Assembly (NCBI GenBank): GCA_033558025.1
Contig: JAUCEF010000013.1
Span: forward strand, 55,001 to 119,000
Length of the DNA: 64,000 bases
Reading direction: 5' to 3'
From: Phytophthora sp. 'mugwort'
Lineage: Eukaryota > Oomycota > Peronosporomycetes > Peronosporales > Peronosporaceae
The notes below the pieces were generated by a model. It was not told the DNA's origin. It made no database searches and saw only the letters and a program-made list of their open reading frames with translations. Numbering within the stretch: the first letter of the stretch is position 1; every line of letters begins with the position of its first letter. This document shows positions 24,121-33,787 of this stretch, one piece after another. A program made the position numbers and the translations under genes.

Positions 24121-24180
24121 CTCTCCAAGCTAATCAAGTCAACTTGCCCCTTGCAGTGAAGTCCCGAAGGAGGAAATAAA

Positions 24181-24631
24181 ATTTGTTAATACATTCCCAA
24201 AATTTATTCCAGCAGTTTATAACTGATTCGATGTTATGGCGGACGCGTAGCGAATAGTCTGGTAGCGAAGCATCATGATGTCCTCGAACGCGGTCTTCTC
24301 TGGGCTCTACCGGAGCCGTGAGTACGTGAGCCTGTGCCCTTCAATATATGTCGTTGCAGAAGTTGCATATGGATGGAACGCATGCGCCATGAATAACACA
24401 TTGCAGATTTCGAGATTTGTGTGCACCATGGTTAAACGAGGATTGGGAGCACGGATCGCAACAGCTTCCGGCCGAACTGAGGCAGCATCTCTACTCCAGC
24501 TGTTTCAAAATGGCTCAACAGGTATTTGGCGGCGAGAAATAAATAAATAAATGGAATATGTTTTATTTGTTTTATTCTGTATCAGTATATTTTTTTAAAA
24601 GCATTGGCTTAGGTATTCGGGCGCTGTTAGT
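24181..24631. other. Spacer with no recognised gene
   Basis: Only a short open frame (24275-24550) of unknown character is present. An AT-rich patch with ATAAATAAATAAAT lies at about 24540-24552. Confidence 0.35.
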
Positions 24632-25460
24632 TTGTCCAATGGTTCGGCGCCGACGGCGCTGCGTGTGGAATGCCGTTCCATGGTGTACGACTTGCTTACT
24701 TGGACAAACTTAACGGGTTGGCCGATGCCAAAATTCGCTGCTGCTCAAGTAAGCCAATCAATTTTTCTGGTGTGCGTGGCCTTGCAATGGCTAACACCTT
24801 GCTGGGTTCCAACAGATCACAGCAATACGTGCTAAATACTCGTGCGACTGTTCTGGCACAGTGGCTGTCAACGCTCTCATGTCGTTGCAGCAAGGTGCTG
24901 CAGAGCGACATCAAAATTGCACGAATGCTGGAGGCCCTGCCAGTTCGCAAGAGCAGTGGTGGTGGTGGGGGGGGGAAGCAGAAACGTTCCCTCACTGTCG
25001 ACAATCCCGCATCAGGTTTTAGTTGATGTCCTGACGCGAGATCTTCTTCGCCACCCTCTCTATCCGGTTAACTGGACTGTCATGAAAGAGTACCCGATAT
25101 CCGAGAATAAAATTGATGGACGGCGCACTACTTGCAGGGCAAGATAACCTTGGGGGAAATTGATGGTCGCTACTATTGGCTGCTCAAATTTGCTGACTTG
25201 CGTCAACTTCAGGTCGACTGCAACCCGCTTGCCGAACTAGTCCATGATCCGTACACTCATCGTGCAGACATGACTGGATCGATTTTCTTCGATCCTGAAC
25301 CTCTTACTGGCCAGGACATGACCGAGGCTATCGTCTCAGCGAATCCCGCTTGCTCAATACATTCTTCTACATGTATTTCATGGTTTGTTACATTTATTTC
25401 GACACCGCAATGCAATAGTTCTCGGCTGCGCGTGTATTCCTTCAATAATTCTTGCTGAGC
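24632..25460 (+). pseudogene. Unrecognised coding remnant
   Basis: Three plus-strand frames look like pieces of one protein. The first (about 24670-25020) has INFSGVRGLAMANTLLGSN, ATVLAQWLSTLSCR and IKIARMLEALPV. The second (about 25020-25100) has DVLTRDLLRHPLYPVNWTV. The third (25132-25360) has GRYYWLLKFADLRQLQVDCN and DPEPLTGQDMTEAIVSANP. The text is protein-like and has no low complexity except a 9-base G tract at 24967-24975 where the frame changes. No family was recognised. It may be a host gene fragment or an uncharacterised transposon protein. Confidence 0.4.
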
Positions 25461-26582
25461 AACTGTTTTTGACAGCATTCCTCGATTATTGTACTTTTTG
25501 CAGCGTTTCTCGATGAACGTCCACGGGTTTGAAAGTAAGGCCGCCCTGGCGAGTCGATGGATGCTGCGTCGGGCGTGGTGGAGCTGGCTTCTGGAACTAC
25601 GGTGGTGTCTAGCGGGTATGTGCAGTCTGGAGATGCGGCTAAATGACGTTGTCGGAAGTGACTTTGAGAATAAATAGGTTCGTCACTGGAGATGCTGCCA
25701 TTTTGGTTGCCTCTTCGCTGGTCGGTCAACTTCCTCGAGCTAGATACTGAAATACAAAACAGGCTAGGCGAAGAGTCGCCTGCGGGTCACTAGACCTAAA
25801 TTCGCCATGATCCGTATATGAACCGTTAATAAACTACCTTCTTACACCGATCCGTTTTTTTTTTTGAAACAGGTCGGCAATCGGATATTGGTTTTGGTAT
25901 CGTACTGGCTGGTATGGAATGCAACGTGCATTTGGCAATTACCCGTAATCAAACCCTATTTTACCGGGTACTCTGACGGAGATTTAGGTATCGGAAACCG
26001 GTGAGAATGGAGTCTCCTACGGCGAAATCGCCACGGAAGCTTTTATGGAAAGCAAGAGTTCCAGGTTAGACACCGATGCGCTTGTGATCACAAGTCCTGG
26101 TTAACGAGGACTTCATAGCAGATCCATGTACGGTGTGTCAGCAGCGTGTCCACCACTTAGGCCAACTTTGACATTGGATCTTTCATGCATAAGATATTAC
26201 GCTTTTTAAATGGTTATTGGTAAGGCACGTGTTATTTCGACCGACTCAGCCTGTGTGCAGTACATTTGCGCCCGACGTGCCCCGACAGACTCCGACTGCG
26301 CCCGACTAGATTAAAGCCGGAGATCTGTCATCACTTGATGACAGCGGTGTATAGGTATGGATAGCAGGGATCTGGCAATTCACTTCAAGTGGCCATGTGA
26401 CTTATGACCAAGGTAACGTGAAGGACATCAAAGACAACAAGACATACATTAACGGTGTACGTGAAGGACAGACAACAAGCGATTTAGCGTTAAGGCTACG
26501 GGCTAATTGAGAAAAATGGGGAACATGTATTCATAACAGATATTTTGGTAAGTAGCGGTATCGCAGATACTGCAAGCTCTTG
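25461..26582. other. Spacer with no recognised gene
   Basis: No gene was recognised. A cluster of CCGAC/CCGACTG motifs lies at about 26270-26312 and resembles clusters inside the neighbouring Mutator-like element. A short A/T-rich stretch near 25858 holds a T tract of 14 bases. Confidence 0.4.
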
Positions 26583-26951
26583 CTACGTAGTTCTTTCTAC
26601 GTCTTTCAACCCGCAGAACATCTCTTGAGCGAGTAGAACGTAGATCCCGCAGTTGTAGCTATCAACTTGGACTCCCATCTCGGTTATAAATGGTCTCACT
26701 CGGTAGCGTCCAGAGACCCGCGGCAAGTAGCCGACAATTTGTTGGGCCAGGACGCGAACACTCATAGTGTAACTTGACATCATGGGAGCGAAGTACGCCA
26801 CTTCACACGTTTCTGGCCTTACCATTATCACATACCAATGGTTGTTGTTGCAATCAATCGGGATTAAAATCCGCTCGGATGTTACCCCGAAGAGCATACT
26901 CACCAGCGCCTCATCCGTAATGCTCGAGATTCCGTCACCACATGACCCCAA
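26583..26951 (-). pseudogene. Ulp1/SENP-type cysteine protease domain, end of the MULE-associated protein
   Basis: The minus strand reads ILIPIDCNNNHWYVIMVRP, where HW is the catalytic His motif of C48 peptidases, and later MGVQVDSYNCGIYVLLAQE, where the Gln and the Cys of the QxDxxNCG box are preserved. The domain ends at 26583. C48 peptidases remove SUMO or related modifiers. In transposons their role is not known. This last exon-sized stretch is open over its whole 122 codons, while the upstream parts are broken. Confidence 0.7.
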
Positions 26952-27078
26952 TTACACGCATGAATGATTACTATGTCAGAGTTTGCACCAAACAGCTTCG
27001 TCATAACTTTCATCATCGCGCGGTATCCCAAGCAACGTTTAGCAGCAAGGTCTAATATCCATCTGGGTATAATACAAG

Positions 27079-27987
27079 TTAGCAACTATGCCTATTTTTG
27101 TAAAACAATGACATGCAGCCTCTCACCTTTTCTGACAACAGCGGGATTTTCACCTTAGGTGGCAGCGTTTCATCTTCCACAATATGATATGGAGGCGGTA
27201 CATCGACATCTAAGTCAATCGAGGCCATCCACCGCAGCGTTTTTTTTTTCCACAACATCCACAGCAGACTTGGCTGCATGCCAACGTTCGATAGCCCTAA
27301 TGGTGGACGTAGCGATTATGCCTAACCCCGGAAATTTCAATCGCGACAGCTCGCTCAGCGAGCTCTTCGTCTTTCTTCAGCAACGTCACTACCTTGGCGC
27401 TGGATCTCTGTATGAGGCTGCGAGGCAGAATAGGTGGAATAGCCAATAGATATAGTGGTCGCTTGCTGGCCGGTAGCTTAGAAACTACGTGCGCGATAGG
27501 TGGCTTCGTCTTTGTGGGGAATGTGAACAACTTAAACTTCTTAATTTGGTCTGAAGAGGCCGCGTAAGTAGATTCTGGCGCAATACAGTTCCCCAACGAA
27601 TGGAGACTCAACTGCTCGTCGTATGAAGTCGAGTCTTCGGCTGCCCTTCTGATGGAATCGTTTTTCTTTGCTTTTTTTCGTTTTTGTAGTCTGTTTTCGA
27701 CGGCGTTGCGGCCGTATTGTCCTCGCAATTTCAAAATTAGCTACAGAAGTGTCAAGCGGGTGGTCGTTCTGTAGTATCCCTCCCGAATTAGTATCTATTT
27801 CCACCGACTGCGACAAATCCACCGACTGCGAAACTGAACCCATCGGCTGTGGAACCGACTCCGCCGACTGCGGAACAGACTCAGCATGTGTACCCGACTC
27901 CATTGACTGTTCTACCGGCATCGCCACCTGATTAATCGGCAGCGGATTATCCTCCTCGTCGCGGCTCATTGCATTATCAGCCTCCAC
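27079..27987 (-). pseudogene. Linker region between SWIM and Ulp1 parts
   Basis: The frame from 27987 contains a Ser/Gln-rich repeat (PQSAESVPQPMGSVSQSV) and then a basic segment RRRKQTTKTKKSKEKR. A second frame from 27734 reads KFKLFTFPTKTKPPIAHVV and LPASKRPLYLLAIPPIL. A third frame gives VDVPPPYHIVEDETLPPKV at about 27215-27160. These are probably the disordered middle of the Ulp1-bearing protein. No named domain is present. Confidence 0.45.
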
Positions 27988-28146
27988 CCCCTGATATTCA
28001 TGTGATTGTTTGTCAATCTATACGATTCAGCGGTATGGCAGCACGCTCCAGAGCGGGGCAACTCTTCAAGAAAATTGAACTGTTTCTCCTTGAAAAGTTC
28101 AGCGACACGAGCCAAGCGTTCATAGCTGCCTTGTACTCGCTCATAC

Positions 28147-28698
28147 CTAACGATCTGATGGCGTCGCTAATTGACGTGCTGATGTGATTCGCCCCACAAA
28201 ACTTGCGGTTTTTGTCCCGGGTTTTCGTAGAACGGAGCCGACAGCAAGCAGAACGGCAAGAACATCTCGAGGCATTCGGGCCTCACGCATCGAGTCAGCA
28301 ACCTGCGTGGGGTTTAGGAACTGCGTATAAACCACTGTCTCCATGTTAGGACTCTTTCGAATGAAGAATACCTGACGACACGGTAACAATCTCGTGCTCA
28401 TAAAAAGACAAGAACAGTTCCCTGTCGAGGTGTTCACTGTGTATTCCATGCCAGGTTCGTCGAAATCGTTTTCCCTTGTTGAAGAATTCTTTATAAAGAC
28501 CATCACAGGAAACGCCTTGTAATAGGCGTACGAGCGGTTCCTGTTGCGGAGGCGTATTGCCCGCGAATCAACAAGGTTACATGCTCGCTCACCAAATTGG
28601 CCACGACGATCATGGCGATGCACAACGGAAACTTTCGAAATCTGTCGAGAAATTTTTGCTCCACGCACGTCTGGTAGAATGCGATTAAAGTGAGGCAT
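28147..28698 (-). pseudogene. SWIM zinc-finger part of the MULE protein
   Basis: The minus strand reads YTVNTSTGNCSCLFMSTRLL followed by PCRQVFFIRKSPNMETV. SWIM domains have the pattern CxCx(n)CxH and usually follow MULE transposase cores. Here the last ligand is Gln instead of His (PCRQ instead of PCRH). A long mid-complexity tail follows to 28147. Confidence 0.6.
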
Positions 28699-30459
28699 TC
28701 ATCCAATCCCATGAATGAGTTCACCACCTCTTGCATTTGTTTCCACGAGGAATTTAGCCTGTTGTTAGTATTATTCCCCAACGCTACCGCATTTTGCCTC
28801 GTGCACGAGCACCATAACTTTTTTGCAGCCGTTCCAATTCTTAGCGAAATATACATCAAATGGATGCGAGAGTTCCAAAGGGACCATGACTACCCCCGAC
28901 TGGCTCCCGACTGATTCCGACTGGCCCCCGACTGCACCCGATCGTGAAAGCGCACAACGATCTACCGCCCCAGCATCCCCAGCACATCCCGACATTACAC
29001 CACCGTCAGCACCCATTGTAATTTGTGGCGTTCTCCTACCAACATATACTACGTGCCCAATGTACCTATAGTGCTTATCGTATCCACGCTCCGTCTTAGC
29101 GTATACGAGAAAATTCATCGTAGCTCGTAACTGTTCCTTTTGCCAAAAGTCGAAAAATCCGTAATCGGCGCATGCAACCTCCTCACGAAGATACTTCACC
29201 ACATGGAACTGACAGCAGAATCTACACGTGAGGAAGAACAATCTTCAACACCCCGATCTCCGTGAAATATTTGTCGATGACGACGCATTGCAACTTCGTC
29301 CACGATGGGTATTTTTTTGAACTCCTCGAATGCCGTCAATAAAGTCAACTTAATGGTTACCAAACACACGTGAGCCGTTTCTAAAACCTTTCCGTGGATG
29401 AATCCACGAAGATACGCCCGATATTACCGGGATACCGCAAAACTCGACCATCCACGTCTTCTGCCGCTGGATGCAGGTAGATGTTCCTTGCTCCTTCTTC
29501 TTCATGTTGCGCATGAGGTTCGTCCTGGGGTGTTGAATGAACTGTTTGTTCCAGGAGATACCGTAGAATCCCCTGGGCCTTAGCCGTGCTTTCCGTAGTG
29601 TATTGGCCGTCTTTAGCACGTCTTCGTTCACCGAAAAAAAAGACTGTTGCCTGCGTACTGCTTGTACGTTCGCAATCCCAACCGATGGTTGTGTGTAAAA
29701 ATGGACTTTGTAATTCAGACGGGAAATTTTTGGGTTGCTTTGTTCACCAGCCTAAAAAACACAGGCGTTATCTGTAATATACCGATATTAGCATAGTAAT
29801 ATCAGAGATCCGACAACGATTAACATCAACTGGCACAGATTGAACCCGACTGACACCGACTGCACTAACCTGCGCTTGGCAGTTCATCGGTGGAGCCTCT
29901 TGGCGTGGGCGCTTGCCTTTCCCACGATATCTGTACTGCCCACCGTGCATGCAGATAAACGTTTTCGCATAGTCCTTTCAGTCATCCGGTAGAAGGAGAG
30001 CCGTAGCGTTTTTGGTGCTGCGGATGACTCTGTTCCCTTCCTCGACGCATTTGTTGGAGCGGATTCAAAATACCCTGTCAGGAAAATGAGACGTTAGCGC
30101 GTGCACGCTGTACGAGCGGTTTAAAACGTAGCATGTAGTACCCCTCATCACCTGGAACGTTTGCTTTTGATACTCGTCGAGGTATTCGAAGAATAGCTTC
30201 TGCGACTTAACTGTGTGCACAGTAATCCGGAGCACCCCTCGTGTTGGCTCTCCTCGTCCCTACGGTCGTCGCTTGACACGGTCCCGACCTCATCGACCGA
30301 GCTGGAGCCTTCTAGCCGCCAGTTAAGGCCGCTGCACTGATCCGACACTGTAGTCTCCGCAGATAGTACATCCCAGCCCGTGTCTGTTGCGCTCTCATCC
30401 CCTCCCTTGTCCCTCTGAGGTAGCTTACGCGTCCCCAGCGGTGTTTTCGTCCGCTCCAT
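28503..30459 (-). pseudogene. MULE transposase, DNA-binding and catalytic region
   Basis: The candidate start at 30459 opens a Ser/Asp-rich leader ending at 30148. A second frame then gives FFEYLDEYQKQTFQVMRG, followed by KTFICMHGGQYRYRGKGKR and PRQEAPPMNCQAQ (about 29960-29870), the signature of FAR1-like zinc-binding domains. After NTLRKARLRPRGF (about 29600) come TWMVEFCGIP and then CQFHVVKYLREEVACADYGF (about 29215-29155), where the CxFH motif is typical of MULE transposases. Later pieces read HPFDVYFAKNWNGCKK and NAVALGNNTNNRLNSSWKQM. The catalytic domain would excise and reinsert the element. Stops and frame changes make it inactive. Confidence 0.65.
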
Positions 30460-30483
30460 ACTAGCTCGACGCGCGTTTTGATT

Positions 30484-30493
30484 CCCCCCCCCC
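30484..30493 (+). repeat. 10-base C homopolymer
   Basis: The tract lies just upstream of the candidate start of the Mutator-like protein. It is one of several G or C tracts of 8 to 16 bases in the repeat-rich parts of this window. Confidence 0.9.
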
Positions 30494-30687
30494 AAAATGA
30501 GTGGCTTTGGGAGAAGTGTGTACACGTACGTATACATTTGCAACCGGACGGACGTTATATAGTGAACGGAACGCTCTCGCAACGTTATTTTATACCACTC
30601 TCAAGTCGGTCGCATAACCACTCTCTATTGTAAGAGCATCCCCAACGGTCGCGCTAGACGCCAGATATTAGCGTTGCTCGCCAAAAT

Positions 30688-31683
30688 TTGGCGCTTTGTG
30701 TTTCCCATCGGGAGACGCTATTTGCTAGCGGTCGGCTAAATCTGATCACCCGCCAGAGTTCTCGCCAGATCTGGTGGTCAGTCTGGCGATTTGATCTACA
30801 CACACAGATCAACAAGAGGAGCAATAAATGGCGACGATGGTCTCCAACTCCTTTTGTACATGACAAGCAGGAGACAGAGAAGGGCGGAGAAGCCGATGCG
30901 GGGCGGCTCCAAACCGGGACGCCGAGGCAACATCGGCTGACAGCACGCTCTCTATGGGCGGCTTCTCATCGCCGACTATTGGAGCTCGTCTCCTATCTAC
31001 GACAGCGAATAATACGCGCAAACTTTAAGCTTTCGTTCGGCCTCTTTGACGAAATCGTCGACGCTGTCTCCCTCCGTGCGTACTTCGCCCGGCGCCCCGA
31101 CACAACTGGGTTGCCAGGCGCCACACCGCTGCGGCAGTTCGCATGCTGACATCTGGAGTATCGACGCAAGAGCTCGACAACAATATCGGCTCGGATCTTC
31201 CACGGCGCTCCAGCCGCTCAAAACGTTCTGAGCGGCCGTCATCGATATCTACAGTGTGACTGCACTATGTGGACCCACAGAGGCCGACCTGAACCGGCTC
31301 CTGGACGAAGGCGTCGATGCGGGCATCCCTGGCTGCATCGGTTCAATCGGCTGCATGTACTGGAGGTGGAAAGATTGCCCGGAGGGGAATGTTCCAGGGC
31401 AAGGCCAAGATTTGCTACGGTGGCTCTCGAGGTGATCGCCGACAATCGAGGGAGGTTCTGGCATTTCAACTTTGGGACGCCTGGCGTGTTCAACGACATT
31501 AGCATACTCGACCGTTCTTCTCTCTTTCATAATGCTGTCAATGGCATTGCGCCAGAGGCGACACAGAGCTCGAGACTCTGCAGCGCATCGACGTCACATC
31601 TCAAGCCAAGAACCATTTGCTTGAAGAGCAACTCACCGTCGACAAGGTCAACTCTCGCATTGCCTTCTTCAGATGAATCTTAA
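30688..31683 (+). pseudogene. PIF/Harbinger transposase, N-terminal half
   Basis: The plus strand reads FKLSFGLFDEIVDAVSLRAYF, in pieces of up to twenty residues, and DTTGLPGATPLRQ. It then reads in another frame EADLNRLLDEGVDAGIPGCI and CMYWRWKDCPEG, and later FGTPGVFNDISILDRSSLF. The GCIGSI...W.WK.CP and FNDI.ILDRS motifs belong to Harbinger DDE transposases, with the D of NDI in the second catalytic position. The usual catalytic SIDC reads SIGC. The C-terminal half is absent on this strand. A GAGCATCCCCAACGG motif at about 30633 may be the element's left edge. Confidence 0.65.
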
Positions 31684-31854
31684 GAGTGAAGCTTCCAAAT
31701 TGTTTTTTACGCTCCAGGCAGAAAGGTTCTGTATGACATGAGACGAAATCAGCAATTGAAAACTGAGGATAATGCGGCGGTGTAGGAAAGGAGTCGTTTA
31801 TTGAGGTTGATACATCTATGCTTCGATTTTTCTATTTTCGAATGCCGATATTTC

Positions 31855-32433
31855 TCACATCTCATACATGAGATCTCGTTGCATTCGGTAATACGCCTCG
31901 TGTTTTTTCATGGCTCGAATTAGAACGGTTATGTCCGTAGCATCTTGGCGTGGGGCTCGCGGGATATAGTGGAACGGATGCGTCGGCGTATACGTAGTAG
32001 CGCTGATGTAGGTGGGATCGAGGCCGAGTCGCCTCTCGTAGTCGATGTTCAAATTGTGGAGGATCACACAGGTTTTGATGGACGTTGTCATTGCCTCGCG
32101 GTCCCACAAACGACACCGTGTCGTGAAAATGTGGAAGCGGGATTGGAGAACGCCAAACGCGCGTTCGATGTCCTTGCGCTTGGCTTCTTGGAGGGACGAG
32201 AAGTATTTTTGCATTTGAGTGGATGAATTCTGAATGGTTTTCAAAAAGCATGCATACGCCAGGTATATACCGTCCGCTAACCAATAGGGAAACCTGTATT
32301 CCCGTCCTTTGAGCGTCCACAGTACCTTCCCCTGGTTGGGTGCTGTTGTGACTGAACTTCGCTTTCTTGCCGCCTTCTTGCCGACAGCGGGGCGGTTGGT
32401 GAGCGTCACAACGAGAGTATTTTTTTGCGACAT
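31855..32433 (-). pseudogene. PIF/Harbinger transposase, C-terminal half
   Basis: The minus strand is open from 32433 to 31855. It contains REYRFPYWLADGIYLAYACF, then KRKDIERAFGVLQSRFHIF, where the Glu of ERAFG is the third catalytic residue of the DDE triad, then ETAMTTSIKTCVILHNLN-like text and HPFHYIPRAPRQDATDI near the end. The N-terminal catalytic aspartates are missing. It lies tail-to-tail with the N-terminal half at 30.7-31.7 kb. The first part (above about 32330) reads like an unrelated linker. Confidence 0.75.
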
Positions 32434-32619
32434 CCTCGGCGACTTCGTTCAGCCCCAACGCGGACCACACCTGCGGCTCAATGCCATCCATCGGGGCGGC
32501 AAATTGGGAGCGGGCGCGCGAACTCGTACTGCTCAGAGAACTTGTTTGTTTTTGCCCATAGCCAGCATGTACGCTTGCTGCGCTCTGCTCACACAATCAG
32601 CGCCCTGCATAATACTCAC

Positions 32620-33010
32620 GTAGCGCCGCGCGAGATGGCCCACCTACTTCCCCACGTTCTTGGCAATGACCGTGTTCCTGCGATTGGACAGCGCGACAGC
32701 CGAGCGAGGATCGCCGGGCAATAAAACGATATGCGTTGCTCGAACCTTCTCACAAAATGTAGTTCCGGTCTGATCAGTGCGATGTGTGCGTTGGACGCGT
32801 GGGATCCATGGCGAAGTGGTACAGTAACTCCCTGATATAGGCTTCTTGCGATAGCAGAATCGAGTCGCCATCGCGGCGCACCTTCATTCCCAGGAACTGA
32901 GTTGACCTTCCAAGCTCTTTGACCTGATACTTCACGTTCAGGGTAACCATGAGCCGCAGCAGCCGACGGCGGCGTCAACAGTCTCCTTTGTGAACGCACG
33001 AGCCAACGCG
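32620..33010 (-). mobile_element. Ty1/Copia polymerase C-terminal scrap
   Basis: Minus-strand frames read LMVTLNVKYQVKELGRSTQF, LGMKVRRDGDSILLSQEAY and IRELLYHFAMDPT between about 32965 and 32800. These are the end of a Copia reverse transcriptase (the LG...FLGM...I.QE.Y pattern). A degraded start of the RNase H follows. No LTR was found. Confidence 0.6.
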
Positions 33011-33286
33011 GTGTCCTCGGCCTCCTTAGAGTTGGGCTGCCCGACTTTGCGGCCGCCTCATAGCGCAGCCATCTTGCCTTGTCTCGTTGCTTGGTGGTCT
33101 GCGCGTCACCAAGCCAGAATAGCGATCTGAACATTTTCGACTGGTGGGGGGAAATCGTTGAAATTTGGATTACAAAAACATCCAGATCGCCACAATATTG
33201 GATCACGTTATAAGATAATAGCAGAATGCTCTAAGGTGACAATGTTTTTATGTCCTTATGCATGTGTCCAAAACGAGGGTAATACT

Positions 33287-33652
33287 GTAAAACCTGCGAT
33301 ACTGCCCCATGCCTTACGTGGGGCACTATTACAGGCGGGGCACTATTATAGGGATGGGGTATTAAAACCTGTTAAATTGACAGCTTCTCTCCCACCGTAA
33401 GCTTGCGCTTCATCGCCACGACTAACACTTGGCAGTGAAATATGAAAATCCGTTCCCTGAGCTCGTCCGGCGTCCTCACTGAGGAGAGTGACCTAGCGAC
33501 TGAGTGACCTAGCGACTAGCGGACTTGCCGTCACAGTTGATTATTTGGGCCGATCTGACAACTCTGATAATTCTAATAATAAAATCCTAAGACGGCAAAT
33601 TTGCGGTTGGTGGGCCATTATTAGAGTGATAGGGCACAATCTCAGGTTTTAC
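33287..33652. repeat. Putative MITE with inverted ends
   Basis: The left end GTAAAACCTGCGATACTGCC (33287-33306) matches the reverse complement of the right end (33631-33652), with the outer ten bases GTAAAACCTG perfect and about 17 of 22 overall. Inside, GGGGCACTATTA recurs twice at about 33321 and 33339. No coding capacity is seen. The size and structure fit a small non-autonomous DNA transposon. Confidence 0.45.
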
Positions 33653-33677
33653 AAAATGATGGTTCACAAACCCTACC

Positions 33678-33764
33678 AAAAAAACTCTGGATATAAAAGC
33701 CTTCCAGCACACGCGAACAAAAACACAAAAAAACTCTAGGTATATAAACCTTCTAGTACACGCT
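33678..33764. repeat. Tandem imperfect duplication upstream of RNase H gene
   Basis: AAAAAAACTCTGGATATAAA at about 33678 recurs as AAAAAAACTCTAGGTATATA at about 33728, each followed by (A)CCTTC(C/T)AG(C/T)ACACGC. Both copies contain TATA-like text and end about 25 bp before the start codon of the RNase H gene, so they may hold its promoter. Confidence 0.65.
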
Positions 33765-33787
33765 TTTTTCGGACAAAGTTACTGGCC

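Larger units (their letters stand above)
17390..24180 (+). mobile_element. DIRS-like tyrosine-recombinase retrotransposon, degenerate
   Basis: Plus-strand fragments appear in the order gag, reverse transcriptase, RNase H and tyrosine recombinase, which is the DIRS order and differs from LTR and LINE elements because a recombinase replaces the integrase. The gag region covers about 17390-20137, the reverse transcriptase about 21400-22500 and the recombinase about 23050-24120. The outer limits are not fixed: the inverted or split direct repeats expected for DIRS-type elements were not identified. All domains carry frameshifts or stops. Confidence 0.75.
26583..30459 (-). mobile_element. Mutator-like element with an Ulp1 protease domain, degenerate
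   Basis: Read on the minus strand from 30459 the remnant shows an acidic leader, a FAR1/WRKY-GCM1-like DNA-binding domain, a MULE transposase core, a SWIM zinc finger, a Ser/Gln-rich and basic linker and finally an Ulp1-type cysteine protease. All parts lie in one orientation in about 3.9 kb and no other gene intervenes, so they look like one polyprotein or gene pair of a single element. Frames change many times. Plant Kaonashi-type MULEs are known to carry Ulp1-like domains; the same combination is inferred here. Confidence 0.65.

Noticed and set aside
1..33700. Secreted RXLR or Crinkler effector genes in the repeat-rich part
   Set aside because: Repeat-rich regions of Phytophthora often hold such genes, but no open frame with a signal peptide followed by RXLR or LFLAK was found.
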